A program made the position numbers and the translations under genes. From Alicycliphilus denitrificans_A (GTDB taxonomy: Bacteria > Pseudomonadota > Gammaproteobacteria > Burkholderiales > Burkholderiaceae_C): DNA of 64,000 nucleotides. Each line of letters opens with the position of its first letter. Positions within the stretch are counted from its first letter, which is position 1. The stretch covers positions 1,364,001-1,428,000 of the forward strand of contig NZ_CP126238.1 in assembly GCF_044792555.1 (NCBI RefSeq). The letters run 5' to 3'. The notes beneath the pieces are model-generated. The model had not been told where the DNA came from and ran no database searches. It worked only from the letters and a program-made list of their open reading frames with translations. Positions 42,940 through 51,860 of the stretch are shown piece by piece.

Positions 42940-44563
42940 GGCAGCCTCCGTCGGGCAATGGCTGCGCATCGGCGCCGACCAGCGCCACCGAGCAGCCCGG
43001 CATGGCGCCGACTCCCACGGTCACTTCGAAGCGCTGGCCGTGCAGCAGGGGATATTTCCCCAGGCCGAGGTCGGACAGCAGGGAGACCAGCGTGGCGGCA
43101 GGGTCGGTCGAGCGCAGGCGGCGGATCAGGGCGGCCAGCGCATCGCGGTCGGCCTCCATGTCGGACTCGCGGTAGCGCTCATGCTCGTCGATGAAGCTGG
43201 ACAGCTGGCACACGGGTTCGCCCGAGGTTTCCTCCGCGGGAACCAGGATCTGATCATCGCAGCAGACGCCATCGTCCACGATGACGGCCTCCTGGTCGCC
43301 GATGCGGATGCGTACCGACTCGCAGACGATGACCAGCGGCCAGACCCAGCGGCCCTCCAACTGGGCGCGCGCCGTTTCCGACTGCGGCTCGATCCGAGCC
43401 TTGTCGCTCTCGATGTAGCGGACATGGGGGTGAATCCAATGACCCTTGTCCAGGTAGTAGGCCTGGGCGATCATCCACCTCTTGTGCCTGGCGAGCATCC
43501 AGTGTCCAGCGTTCTCGTTGTCGGGAAATCCCAGCGACACCAGCGTGACCTGGCCTGATTCGATCTCATGCCGACCGGGCGCCATGGCAACGGTTGCCAG
43601 ATAGTCTCGCTCGCCATGGCCCGACTGGATGGGATAGCCCGTGATGCGCTGGAAAATCTCCGCAGGCAGTGCGTCCATGTCATTGAGCAGATCCACATGG
43701 CCCCACTGGCGCATCGCATCGAAGTACGTCGCAACGAATTGCTGCGGCGCGAGCTGTGACTTCGCCATCTCCAGGATCATCCGCCAGGACTGCTTGACCT
43801 GGGCTTCGATCCGCCGGAGCTGCTGATCGGCATCGATCAGCGTGTCCCGGTCGGGAAGCCGCGCCATGAATTGCTGCGGGTCGAGATGGATGACGTTCAC
43901 GTGACCGACCTTGAAGTAGGTCGGCCGCTTGACGCAGAAGCCCTGGAGAAAGACCAGCGTGTCTCGCGTGGCCTTGCCGCTGCCGTTGCCCGCGACATGC
44001 ACCGCGCCGATCGGCGTGGGCACCAGCGCGAGATGATCGTCGGCGTAGCGGCGTTCCATCGGCTTGCCGTTGAACACCACATCGACCGGAAAGCCCTCGC
44101 ACAGCGTTTCCATGCGATTGTCGAGATCGGCGATCTGGACGCCATGCAGCTCGATGGTGGTGCCCGCCACGGCTTGCACCATGATCTCGACCTCGAAGGC
44201 TTCGCGCCGCAGTGCCGCAGCGGTGTTGATGTCGACGCGCAGCAGGCCCGATGCGGCAACGATGCGCGTGGCCGCATACAGGCCCTTGGTGAAACCGATG
44301 CCGAAAGGGTGCTCCTGGGTGACCGTGTCGTCGTCCCATCCAGACTCATGGAAGCTCAGCAGCTTCTGGAAGTCCTCGATGCCATGTCCATCGTCGTGCA
44401 CGCGCAGCACCTGCTCTTCGGCCAGGTGCTCGACGGCGATGTGGAACGCGCCCGCGCGGCGGGCGTTCTGCAGCAGCTCGGTGACCAGCGTGAACCGGTC
44501 GGTGAAGGCGAAGCGCTGGTTGCGCAGTGCGCCTTCTTCGTTGATGCGGATCTGGATCTGCAT
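42926..44563 (-). CDS. GHKL-fold ATP-binding protein of unknown role
   Basis: 545 residues. N-terminal GHKL (Hsp90/MutL/gyrase-type) ATPase: N-box E29...N33 in VTELLQNARRAGA, G1 box HDDGHGIEDF (57-61), G2 box HPFGIGFTKGLY (88-94), then a transducer-like region with VFLQGFCVKRPTYFKVGHVN. The C-terminal 250 residues are unlike known families I recognise. It is neither a histidine kinase (no H-box) nor complete MutL. Such stand-alone ATPases on mobile elements include defence and chromatin-type (MORC-like) proteins. Co-oriented and overlapping with the primase-like gene. Confidence 0.75.
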   Translation of the reverse strand: MQIQIRINEEGALRNQRFAFTDRFTLVTELLQNARRAGAFHIAVEHLAEEQVLRVHDDGHGIEDFQKLLSFHESGWDDDTVTQEHPFGIGFTKGLYAATRIVAASGLLRVDINTAAALRREAFEVEIMVQAVAGTTIELHGVQIADLDNRMETLCEGFPVDVVFNGKPMERRYADDHLALVPTPIGAVHVAGNGSGKATRDTLVFLQGFCVKRPTYFKVGHVNVIHLDPQQFMARLPDRDTLIDADQQLRRIEAQVKQSWRMILEMAKSQLAPQQFVATYFDAMRQWGHVDLLNDMDALPAEIFQRITGYPIQSGHGERDYLATVAMAPGRHEIESGQVTLVSLGFPDNENAGHWMLARHKRWMIAQAYYLDKGHWIHPHVRYIESDKARIEPQSETARAQLEGRWVWPLVIVCESVRIRIGDQEAVIVDDGVCCDDQILVPAEETSGEPVCQLSSFIDEHERYRESDMEADRDALAALIRRLRSTDPAATLVSLLSDLGLGKYPLLHGQRFEVTVGVGAMPGCSVALVGADAQPLPDGGCRAER

Positions 44564-44633
44564 GGCGATCTCCTGAAATGCCAGCGGCCGCCCCGCACTG
44601 CGGGCAGCCCGCCGGCGGGGTGGTAGGGGGAAA

Positions 44634-44966
44634 TCAGGCGCGTCCGCTTATGTCGCGGGGCACCGATGCGGTGAACAACTGGCCGCAGGCCAGGGCCTGG
44701 GCCAGGCTGTGGTGCTCGAACTCCCAGGGGAGCAGGTGCCGGCAATCCAGCACCTTGCCGCTCGCGTCCAGGCGCTCGACCTTGAAACCCAGCGGGTGCC
44801 AGTGCACCCGGTAAGGCAGGCGGTCGGCGCCGGCGATGACGAAGCGGCGGCCGGCCTGGCCGGTCAGCACCTCGCTTTCCTTGACGAGGTATTCGATGTC
44901 GCCCAGGGCCTGAACCGGGAGCCAGGGACTGGCGCGGGCTGTGCGATGTGCAATGGTGTGGTGCAT
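44634..44966 (-). CDS. Hypothetical protein, element accessory gene
   Basis: 110 residues. No signal or membrane segment. PYRVHWHPLGFKVERLDASG and CRHLLPWEFEHHSLAQALA suggest a compact alpha/beta domain. Family not recognised. Lies in the left-pointing group upstream of the GHKL ATPase gene, 70 bases away. Confidence 0.55.
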   Translation of the reverse strand: MHHTIAHRTARASPWLPVQALGDIEYLVKESEVLTGQAGRRFVIAGADRLPYRVHWHPLGFKVERLDASGKVLDCRHLLPWEFEHHSLAQALACGQLFTASVPRDISGRA

Positions 44967-44977
44967 GACTTGACTCC

Positions 44978-45226
44978 TCAGTGATCGTCTGGCTCACAGA
45001 CGGATGGGGAAGATGCCGCCTTGGTACCAAGGCGCGCGGGCAACCGATCGGGCCGCGATCGCGCGGTACCCTCCGGCGTCGCGCAAGGGGGCGCGGAGCA
45101 GGGCAGCCGCAGGTCATTGCGCATGGTTTCTTCCATCGCGACGGCGTCCGGGTAGTCCAGGCGGCCGGCGAGGCCGTAGGCCACGAAGATCGCCAGCAGG
45201 CAGAGAACATCCTTCCATGAGGTCAT
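44978..45226 (-). CDS. Small membrane-anchored hypothetical protein
   Basis: 82 residues from ATG 45226 (AAGGAG upstream). N-terminal hydrophobic segment (VLCLLAIFVAYGLAG) followed by a cysteine pair (LPCSAPPCATPEG) and a basic tail. Family not recognised. Confidence 0.5.
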   Translation of the reverse strand: MTSWKDVLCLLAIFVAYGLAGRLDYPDAVAMEETMRNDLRLPCSAPPCATPEGTARSRPDRLPARLGTKAASSPSVCEPDDH

Positions 45227-45282
45227 GGCGGACTCCTTTCGAGGTTGAGGGTGGGAGCGCGGTGCGCTCCCACGATGGGGCG

Positions 45283-45882
45283 TCAGGCAAAGAGATCGCC
45301 CTCGAGGGCGACGCGCCTGACTTCTTCGTTGATCCACTGCGGGTTGCGGGCCAATCGGGCCTCTACCCAGTCGGGGTGGTCCACGATGGCTTCGCGCACC
45401 CAGGCGGGATAGCGCAGCAGGGTCTGGCGCAGCCACTGGGGGATCGCGAGACGAATGAAGTCCCGCACCTCCTCGGCATCGACCAGGCCGCAGTACGGCA
45501 GCGGTGACAGCGGGCTGCAGCCAACCACGCGCAGGCAGGACACAAAGCTGAACGGCCTGAGGTCCTTGTCGCGCTCGGTGAACACCCAGCGCAGCGTGTC
45601 GAACTTCTCTTCCAGCGGCGTCTCGGGGTCGGCCAGGCGGCCGATCTCCTTGAGCAGCCGCCAGTGCAGCAGCACGACGTCTTCCTCGCTCCATTCGATG
45701 GGCTGGTCTTCGTCCGCGTCGAGCGAAGCGAGGGCGCCCATGGACGGGGCAAGGGGCGCGTCCCCGGCTTGCAGCCGGCGGAGCAGCGCATCAAACAATG
45801 GCTGCGGCGACTGCTGATCCCCCGCAGGGGCACAGACGGAGGGAACGGAAAAAGTCTCGGGTGCAAGGCTGTGGTGCAGCAT
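45283..45882 (-). CDS. Hypothetical protein with four 11-residue C-terminal repeats
   Basis: 199 residues from ATG 45882 (AGGAG upstream). The middle holds IEWSEEDVVLLHWRLLKEIG. Residues about 148-191 are four tandem 11-mers: PQWLRQTLLRY, PAWVREAIVDH, PDWVEARLARN, PQWINEEVRRV, with invariant Pro and Trp. This looks like a short solenoid of helices. Family not recognised. First gene of the left-pointing accessory group. Confidence 0.65.
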   Translation of the reverse strand: MLHHSLAPETFSVPSVCAPAGDQQSPQPLFDALLRRLQAGDAPLAPSMGALASLDADEDQPIEWSEEDVVLLHWRLLKEIGRLADPETPLEEKFDTLRWVFTERDKDLRPFSFVSCLRVVGCSPLSPLPYCGLVDAEEVRDFIRLAIPQWLRQTLLRYPAWVREAIVDHPDWVEARLARNPQWINEEVRRVALEGDLFA

Positions 45883-46374
45883 GGTCGGCTCCTGGGCGTG
45901 AAAGCGGGAGCCAACGCACCGATCAGGGGCGGTTAGCCCCAAGGGGTGGATGGGTGGACGGATCCGATGTGGGGATCGGGGACTCCAGGGCTGACTTGGA
46001 TCGCAGCGGGATGCGCTGCGGGGCCGGTGTGCCAGCGACCGGCGGGGGAAGCTTTCGGCGCCAGGCCGAGGGGCGTGATCGCCCACGGGGCTGGCCTCGA
46101 AAGCCGCCGGCGGGAAGCGCTACGTCGAGACAGCGATCCCGCGCGTCGCGCTCGGGCCGTGTCGATGAAAACTCCAGGGCTTGCCAGGGGGTGCAGGGCC
46201 AGCTACTGCATGCTTCGCACAGTAGGGGCCCTCCCGTTGCACGTCAATGCCCGGCACGCCCGCAATGCCTGCCAATGCCGAAAGCAACCTGAGTTCGTGG
46301 TCGTTTCGCGTGGCGATGCCTGGCAGCGTGGCCGATCATTTCTCCGAACAGCGCTGCCTTAGGAGAACGCGACC
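45883..46374. other. Intergenic region between divergent genes
   Basis: 492 bases, GC-rich, no open frame with a ribosome site. It must contain the promoters of the left-pointing accessory group and of the AcaB-like gene. I see no convincing promoter or strong inverted repeat. Confidence 0.4.
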
Positions 46375-47160
46375 ATGGCCGACATCGATTTCGTCAAGCA
46401 TGACCAAGGGGGTGTCAACGCCCGCATCCTCGCGAAGGAAACCAAGGCCGACTTCCGCCGCGTCGAAGCCGCCTCCTTGAAAATCAAGGCCAGTTTTGCC
46501 AGCGCCGAGGGCAAGCGCCTGTTCATCCGCTACTTCAACACCTTCCAACTGGGCATCCACTTCATCTCGGTGATCTCGCGAACCCGGCTGAACCACGATG
46601 ACGTCAGCAAGGTCGAGGCGCTGATCCGGTCGCAGATGGACAAGGTGGCCGAGGAACTGAACAAGGCGATCGACGGTGCCGAGGCGCTGTTTCACGCCAA
46701 TGGCATCACCAGCACCGCGACCTATGACACCGTGCCCCTGGATCTGGAGGTAGGGGTTCTGTCGTCGAGCAGCCGCCGGTATCTGGAGATACTGGGCAAG
46801 CTCGATCAACTGATGCCCTTGCTGCAGACGCTCGAGATCCATGAGGTCATCACCCAGCAGGCCGTCGATGTCGAAAGGGCGGCGCTCAAGCGCAAGGTGC
46901 GTGATGTTGCGAACGGGGCGCGCAACCTGGCGACCCGATTACGGAGGGAGATGAATGCGCTGGATACACGCCGCCCTGCGGGTGACGGTAGAAGCGAAGC
47001 TGACGCGGAACGCCCCCATGCCGACGAAACGCAGCCAACCAATGAAGCCGCAGCCAGCATCCTATCGGAGGCTGATGAAGGACCGGGCATGGCGGTGGCC
47101 GACGACATTCCACCATCCACGTCTCCGGAAACCGGCACAGTCCCGATGGAGTCGGCATAG
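46375..47160 (+). CDS. AcaB/DUF1845-like element protein (tentative)
   Basis: 261 residues, AGGAG 8 bases upstream. The core RLFIRYFNTFQLGIHFISVI and SRRYLEILGKLDQLMPLLQT, then a helical VITQQAVDVERAALKRKVRD, resembles DUF1845, the family renamed after AcaB, a transfer regulator of IncC plasmids. The last 60 residues (after RREMNALDTRRP) are acidic, Pro/Thr-rich and probably disordered. The assignment is from pattern memory only; it could be an unrelated helical protein. Confidence 0.5.
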   Translation: MADIDFVKHDQGGVNARILAKETKADFRRVEAASLKIKASFASAEGKRLFIRYFNTFQLGIHFISVISRTRLNHDDVSKVEALIRSQMDKVAEELNKAIDGAEALFHANGITSTATYDTVPLDLEVGVLSSSSRRYLEILGKLDQLMPLLQTLEIHEVITQQAVDVERAALKRKVRDVANGARNLATRLRREMNALDTRRPAGDGRSEADAERPHADETQPTNEAAASILSEADEGPGMAVADDIPPSTSPETGTVPMESA

Positions 47161-47582
47161 CATCGTGACGTCTCCACGGGCAACTGGCTGCACACAGGGC
47201 CGATTGCCAGCACTGCGTTGAATCCAGCCGACACGCCATGGGCTCGCGAGCATAGAGTAGCGCAGCGGGGTGAATGATTGATCATCGCCCCGCAGCCCAC
47301 CTGGCCAGCCTGGTGCGTCGCAGTCGTCACCTGCCTTCAGGCCGCGTCCAACTCGGCCCCATGTATCGAACACTATCTCCGCTGGCTCTGTGCTCCACGG
47401 GCGACAGGTGTTCATGATCTGACGATTCAAACCCTTCTACACCCATTGCCCTGTGCCTGACCGGAACGCCTGCACAGCGGTAGGAGCTGTGCGTTCCTCG
47501 GCAGCGAAAGCCATTCCAGACCACCTTCGCTGCGACTGAGCTGGTCATCCCCCTGCACCTTTGGCGATCGCCAAGACAAGGA
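47161..47582. other. Intergenic region with one hairpin
   Basis: 422 bases without a supported gene. GCGGGG (47265-47270) pairs with CCCCGC (47288-47293), with partial pairing TGA/TCA inside; there is no T-run. Nothing else is evident. Confidence 0.4.
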
Positions 47583-47588
47583 ATGATC

Positions 47589-47825
47589 ATGCGAGTTACC
47601 TCGACCACCTCTCCCGCTCAACCTACCCATCAGGCGGAGCGGCCCATATTGCCCGAGACGGGCTTCGTCCGCCAGAAGCTGCTGCTGCGCTTCGTCCCGT
47701 TTTCCAAGTCCACCCTCTGGCGGCGCGTCAATGCTGGCGTGTTTCCCGCCCCGGTTCGCCTGTCGGTCGGGATCACGGCATGGCGGGCCGAAGACGTTCG
47801 GCGCTGGATTGCTGAGCAGAATTGA
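47589..47825 (+). CDS. AlpA-family (phage-type excisionase/regulator) protein
   Basis: 78 residues from ATG 47589 (AAGGA six bases upstream; an ATG at 47583 lies against the AAGGA). Winged-helix AlpA features: GFVRQKLLLRFVPFSKSTLW, RRVNAGVFPAPVRLSVGITA, WRAEDVRRWI. AlpA proteins regulate or assist excision of integrated elements. It marks the border between the accessory region and the chromate locus. Confidence 0.88.
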   Translation: MRVTSTTSPAQPTHQAERPILPETGFVRQKLLLRFVPFSKSTLWRRVNAGVFPAPVRLSVGITAWRAEDVRRWIAEQN

Positions 47826-48141
47826 ACGACGGGTGTGTTCCGGCTGCAGGACAGTGTGCGGGTACCCACCTTTATCGCATGAGCCTGTGCGCGTCATTGA
47901 AGGCAAGCCGCGATTTGTGTGGTCTGGTGCCACGGAGTCTGGAGCACTACATCAATGCCACCCCTGGCCTATGCGCGGCGATGGCGAGAGGTTAGTGCGC
48001 TTAGTGCTTTATGTGGAGCTGCAACAGACAGCAACGGTTCGACGTCTGGCTGATTCGGAACCACGGATCCCTTTGTGATAATAAATTTGTAGAGATAACT
48101 ACATCATTGCAGTGATCATGACAGAGATTTAAGCTGCTGCC
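47826..48141. other. Intergenic region ahead of chrB
   Basis: 316 bases. The left part is featureless; the last 80 bases are AT-rich and contain the predicted chr promoter and operator (48073-48103). Confidence 0.5.
48073..48103 (+). promoter_or_regulatory. Predicted chr promoter with overlapping palindromic operator
   Basis: TTGTGA (48073-48078), 17-bp spacer, TAACTA (48096-48101). Overlapping the -10 is TGTAG-AGATAA-CTACA (48088-48103), perfect 5-bp arms. ChrB proteins repress their own operon in known chromate systems, so this is a likely ChrB site. Confidence 0.6.
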
Positions 48142-49104
48142 ATGACTCTTGGTTCCGACCCCTGGCTGGCCCTCATTGTCAGCCTCCCATCCGCGAGCGC
48201 CACGGCGCGCATGCGGATCTGGCGCGCGGTCAAGGCGCTGGGCTGCGCCGCCTTGCGCGACGGCGCCTACCTGCTGCCCGCGCAGACCGAACAGGCTGCG
48301 CAGCTACAGGCACTGGCCGACGAGGCTCTGCAGGAAGGTGGCCAAGCCTGGTTGCTGCAGGTGCAGGCCCGGGACATGGCCGAGCAGGCCACCTTCCAGG
48401 CGCTGTTCGACCGGGCAGCCGACTACGCACCCTGGCTGGAGGCACTGGCGCAGGCGCGCCAGACATTCTCCAGCCTGAGCGCAGCTGAACTTCAGCGCCT
48501 GCAACGCAAGCTCGCGCGGGCCTACGAGGCCATCCGCAAGATCGACTTCTTCTCCGGTGAAACCTCGATCCGCGCCGAAGCCCAATGGCGGGACTTTGCC
48601 AACGCCATCGAAGCCATGCAGTCGCCGGGCGAGCCGCAGGCGACGGTCGGCCGCATTGCCCGGCGCGACCGCATGCAGTACCAGGGGCGGCTCTGGGCCA
48701 CGCGCCGCCACCTGTGGGTGGATCGTGTGGCAAGCGCCTGGCTGATCCAGCGCTTTATCGACCCTAGCGCACGCTTTCTGTGGCTGGACACGCCGGCCGA
48801 CTGCCCATCTGACGCGCTGGGCTTCGATTTCGACAGCGCAACCTTCTCTCATGTAGGCGAGCGGGTGACGTTCGAGGTCCTGCTGGCGAGCTTTGGCCTC
48901 GGTGACGACCGTGGTCTATCTCGACTGGCAGCGATGGTGCATGTGCTCGACGTGGGCGGCTCTTCCACGCCCGAGGCCAGCGGCTTCGAGGCCGTGCTGG
49001 CCGGCGCGCGCAAGCGTTGGCCGGACGACGACGCGTTGCTGGCCGACATCGGCGGGGTGTTGGACTCGCTCCATGCGCATTTCTCCAGCCCGCGCAAGCC
49101 GTAG
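48142..49104 (+). CDS. chrB: ChrB: chromate-responsive regulator/resistance protein
   Basis: 320 residues, normal length. N-terminal winged-helix-like part (MRIWRAVKALGCAALRDGAY, LLPAQTEQ), a helical linker (KIDFFSGE), then the ChrB C-terminal domain (WVDRVASAWLIQRFIDPSA; ATFSHVGERVTFEVLLASFG; RLAAMVHVLDVG). Senses chromate and derepresses the operon. First gene of chrBAC, 24 bases before chrA. Confidence 0.93.
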   Translation: MTLGSDPWLALIVSLPSASATARMRIWRAVKALGCAALRDGAYLLPAQTEQAAQLQALADEALQEGGQAWLLQVQARDMAEQATFQALFDRAADYAPWLEALAQARQTFSSLSAAELQRLQRKLARAYEAIRKIDFFSGETSIRAEAQWRDFANAIEAMQSPGEPQATVGRIARRDRMQYQGRLWATRRHLWVDRVASAWLIQRFIDPSARFLWLDTPADCPSDALGFDFDSATFSHVGERVTFEVLLASFGLGDDRGLSRLAAMVHVLDVGGSSTPEASGFEAVLAGARKRWPDDDALLADIGGVLDSLHAHFSSPRKP

Positions 49105-49128
49105 CACACAGGCACCGCAGGAGCGAAC

Positions 49129-50331
49129 ATGAACGACCTGAACACCACGGCGGCGCCCGATGCGGGCGTTGCAAGCGACCCCCACTACACGCTCTGGCAA
49201 CTCGTGCGCTACATGCTGGCCCTGGGCTCCTGGGGCTTTGGCGGCCCGGTGGCCCTGGCGGGCTACATGTACCGCGATCTGGTGGAAAGGCGCCAGTGGA
49301 TCACCGACGCGGACTACAAGGAGGGCCTGGCGCTGGCCCAGTTGATGCCGGGGCCGCTGGCCGCGCAATTGGCGATGTACCTGGGCTATGTCCATTACCG
49401 CTTCATCGGCGCCACCCTTGTCGGCGTGGCCTTCGTGCTGCCGTCCTTCCTCATGGTGGTGGCACTGGGCGCTGCCTATACAGCCTACGGCGGCCTCGGC
49501 TGGATGCAGTCGGTGTTCTACGGCGTGGGCGCCGCGGTGATCGGCATCATCGCCATCAGCGCCTACAAGCTGACCTCCAAGAGCATTGGCAGGGACCGGT
49601 TGCTGTGGCCGATCTTTCTGATCAGCGCAGCGATCACCGTGGCCACACAGTCCGAAGAGGTCTGGCTGTTCCTCGGAGCCGGTGTGCTGGTGTGGTTCTG
49701 GCGCGCGCCGCCTGCCTGGCTCAAACGCGGCGGCCCTCTCCACAGTGTGGCCGCTCCCGTGGCTGCCCTGTTCGGGGCCAGCGCCATCGATTGGGTCAAG
49801 CTCAAGCAGATCGGCCTGTACTTCGCCTATGCGGGCAGCTTTGTCTTCGGCAGCGGCCTGGCCATCGTGCCCTTCCTCTATGGCGGCGTCGTCAAAGAGT
49901 ACGGCTGGCTGACCGACCGCCAGTTCGTGGACGCAGTGGCCGTGGCCATGATCACCCCAGGGCCGGTGGTCATCACCACCGGCTTCATCGGCTTTCTCGT
50001 GTCCGGCTTCTGGGGGGCCGTGGTGGCGGCGCTGGCTACCTTCGTGCCGTGCTACCTGTTCACCGTCATTCCGGCCCCGTACTTCAAGAAGTACGGCAAG
50101 CGCCCGGACGTCATCGCCTTTGTGGACGGCGTGACGGCGGCGGCCATTGGCTCGATCGCGGGTGCGGTGATCGTGATCGGGCAGCGCTCCATCACGGACT
50201 GGATCACGGCGGCGCTGGCCCTGGCGACGACCGCCGTCCTGTGGCGCTTCAAGAAGATTCCCGAGCCGGCCGTCGTTGCGGTGGCCGCCGTGATCGGGCT
50301 GATCGTGCATCCCCTGGTCGCACACGCCTGA
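49129..50331 (+). CDS. chrA: ChrA: chromate efflux transporter (CHR family)
   Basis: 400 residues with two homologous CHR halves. Half one: LALGSWGFGGPVALAGYMYR, LAQLMPGPLAAQLAMYLGY. Half two: FAYAGSFVFGSGLAIVPFLY, AMITPGPVVITTGFIGFLVS. Both contain the family PGP motif. Inner-membrane exporter of chromate. Same strand as chrB, with chrC 31 bases downstream. Confidence 0.96.
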   Translation: MNDLNTTAAPDAGVASDPHYTLWQLVRYMLALGSWGFGGPVALAGYMYRDLVERRQWITDADYKEGLALAQLMPGPLAAQLAMYLGYVHYRFIGATLVGVAFVLPSFLMVVALGAAYTAYGGLGWMQSVFYGVGAAVIGIIAISAYKLTSKSIGRDRLLWPIFLISAAITVATQSEEVWLFLGAGVLVWFWRAPPAWLKRGGPLHSVAAPVAALFGASAIDWVKLKQIGLYFAYAGSFVFGSGLAIVPFLYGGVVKEYGWLTDRQFVDAVAVAMITPGPVVITTGFIGFLVSGFWGAVVAALATFVPCYLFTVIPAPYFKKYGKRPDVIAFVDGVTAAAIGSIAGAVIVIGQRSITDWITAALALATTAVLWRFKKIPEPAVVAVAAVIGLIVHPLVAHA

Positions 50332-50362
50332 CGGGATGCCTCACACACCAAGGAGCACTGCG

Positions 50363-50977
50363 ATGGATCTGCAAGCACGTCCCCTCACTCTCAATCCGGC
50401 AACCCTCCATGGTTTGTCCGAAAAACTGATCGTCAGTCACCACGCGAACAACTACACCGGCGCCGTCAAGCGCCTGGGTGCCATCCGCCAGCAATTGGCA
50501 CAGCTGGACTGGCCGAGCGCGCCGGTCTTCGCGATCAATGGCCTGAAGCGCGAGGAGCTGATCGCCGCCAACTCGGCCTGGCTCCACGAGCTGTATTTCG
50601 ACTCGCTGGGCGGCGACGGGGCCTTGCCGGACTCCGGCCTGGCCGTGGCCGTGGCGCGCGACTTCGGCAGCGTCGACCGCTGGCGTGCTGAATTCTCCGC
50701 GCTGGCCAAGGCCATGGGCGGCGGCTCGGGCTGGGCGCTGCTGTCATGGTCCACGCGCGAGGCACGGCTGATCAACCAATGGGCGGCCGACCACACGCAC
50801 CTGCTGGTCGGAGCCACACCGCTGCTGGCGCTGGACATGTACGAGCACGCCTACCACATGGATTTCGGCGCCAAGGCGGCCGCCTATGTGGATGCCTTCA
50901 TGCAGAAAATCCGCTGGGAGGCCGTGATGCTGCACTACGGTGCGGCCGTAGGCGTAACGCTTGAAACGAAGGAGTAG
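50363..50977 (+). CDS. chrC: ChrC: iron-type superoxide dismutase of the chromate operon
   Basis: 204 residues from ATG 50363 (AAGGAG upstream). SOD motifs: LIVSHHANNYTGAVKRLG (metal His), FNE-like region SLGGDG, GSGWALLSWST, and the metal ligand block LLALDMYEHAYHMDFGAKAA. ChrC counters superoxide made when chromate is reduced in the cell. Co-oriented between chrA and the ChrB-domain gene. Confidence 0.94.
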   Translation: MDLQARPLTLNPATLHGLSEKLIVSHHANNYTGAVKRLGAIRQQLAQLDWPSAPVFAINGLKREELIAANSAWLHELYFDSLGGDGALPDSGLAVAVARDFGSVDRWRAEFSALAKAMGGGSGWALLSWSTREARLINQWAADHTHLLVGATPLLALDMYEHAYHMDFGAKAAAYVDAFMQKIRWEAVMLHYGAAVGVTLETKE

Positions 50978-50981
50978 CACC

Positions 50982-51440
50982 ATGCAATGGATCACCCGCG
51001 AACGCCCCAAGATCGACCGCATCGCCTGCCCCTGGCTGATCGCGCGCTTCATCGATATGGAGCCCGAGTTTCTCTATGTGCCGGCCAGCGAGGTGCTGAG
51101 CACCGCCAACGCCACCGGTGCCATCCCCTACGACATCCCGAATGTCGAGCTGAGCCACGTGGGCGATCTGTGCAGCTTTGACGCCTTCCTGGCGAAGTAC
51201 CACCTCCATGATCCGGCGCTGGATCAGTTGGCGGGGGTCGTGCGCGGCGCTGATACTTCCCGGCTCGACCTGACGCCGCAATCTGCGGGGCTCTATGCAC
51301 TCTCGCTCGGGCTGTCGCACAACTTCAGCGACGACCACGAAATGCTCCAGCACGGCATGGTGATGTACGACGCGCTCTATGCGTGGTGCCGCGCATGCCA
51401 GGCCGAGACGCACAACTGGCCGCCAGCCATGACCGCCTGA
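50982..51440 (+). CDS. Stand-alone ChrB C-terminal-domain protein
   Basis: 152 residues from ATG 50982 (AAGGAG at 50969-50974). RPKIDRIACPWLIARFIDME parallels VDRVASAWLIQRFIDPSA in full ChrB; PNVELSHVGDLCSFDAFLAK parallels the second conserved block. No DNA-binding N-terminal domain. Such one-domain ChrB relatives accompany chr operons; biochemical role unknown. Its tail is the intact version of the remnant at 2683-2790. Confidence 0.88.
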   Translation: MQWITRERPKIDRIACPWLIARFIDMEPEFLYVPASEVLSTANATGAIPYDIPNVELSHVGDLCSFDAFLAKYHLHDPALDQLAGVVRGADTSRLDLTPQSAGLYALSLGLSHNFSDDHEMLQHGMVMYDALYAWCRACQAETHNWPPAMTA

Positions 51441-51446
51441 CCCGCC

Positions 51447-51848
51447 ATGCAGAAAGCCTCTCGAACGCCCGCCATCGCCCGGCGCCTCATGCACTTGGCC
51501 GCCGCCGGAACCATGCTCTGTGCACTTGCCGCCGCAGCCAAGGAGGTGCCGCTGACCGGCCCGCAGATCCGGGCCGCCATCAGCGGCAAGTACCTGACCG
51601 ATGAACGCCACTGGGGACACAAGTATTTTGTGGACGGGCGCGTCGAGCGGTCGGAAAACGGCCGCCAGCGGACGGCGCGCTGGTCCATCAAGGGCCATCG
51701 GCTCTGCCTGCTGCAACTGGAAATCAGTAAGGATGAGCCGATCTGCTACAGCGTCCTGCGCGACGGGCAGGAGCTGCAGTACAAGGACAATGCGCAGTTC
51801 GTGGTGTTTCGAGGAGTCATACGACCTAGCCCCAAGCGCGAGCCATAA
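51447..51848 (+). CDS. Secreted small protein at the end of the chr operon
   Basis: 133 residues, 6 bases after the previous stop. Signal peptide (LAAAGTMLCALAAAAKEV). Mature part: LTGPQIRAAISGKYLTDERH, WGHKYFVDGRVERSENG, a basic RTARWSIKGHRLCL and a second Cys in DEPICYSVLRDG, probably a disulfide-linked beta domain. No family name recognised. Convergent with the EamA gene, 12 bases apart. Confidence 0.65.
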   Translation: MQKASRTPAIARRLMHLAAAGTMLCALAAAAKEVPLTGPQIRAAISGKYLTDERHWGHKYFVDGRVERSENGRQRTARWSIKGHRLCLLQLEISKDEPICYSVLRDGQELQYKDNAQFVVFRGVIRPSPKREP

Positions 51849-51860
51849 CCGGCTGCGCGG

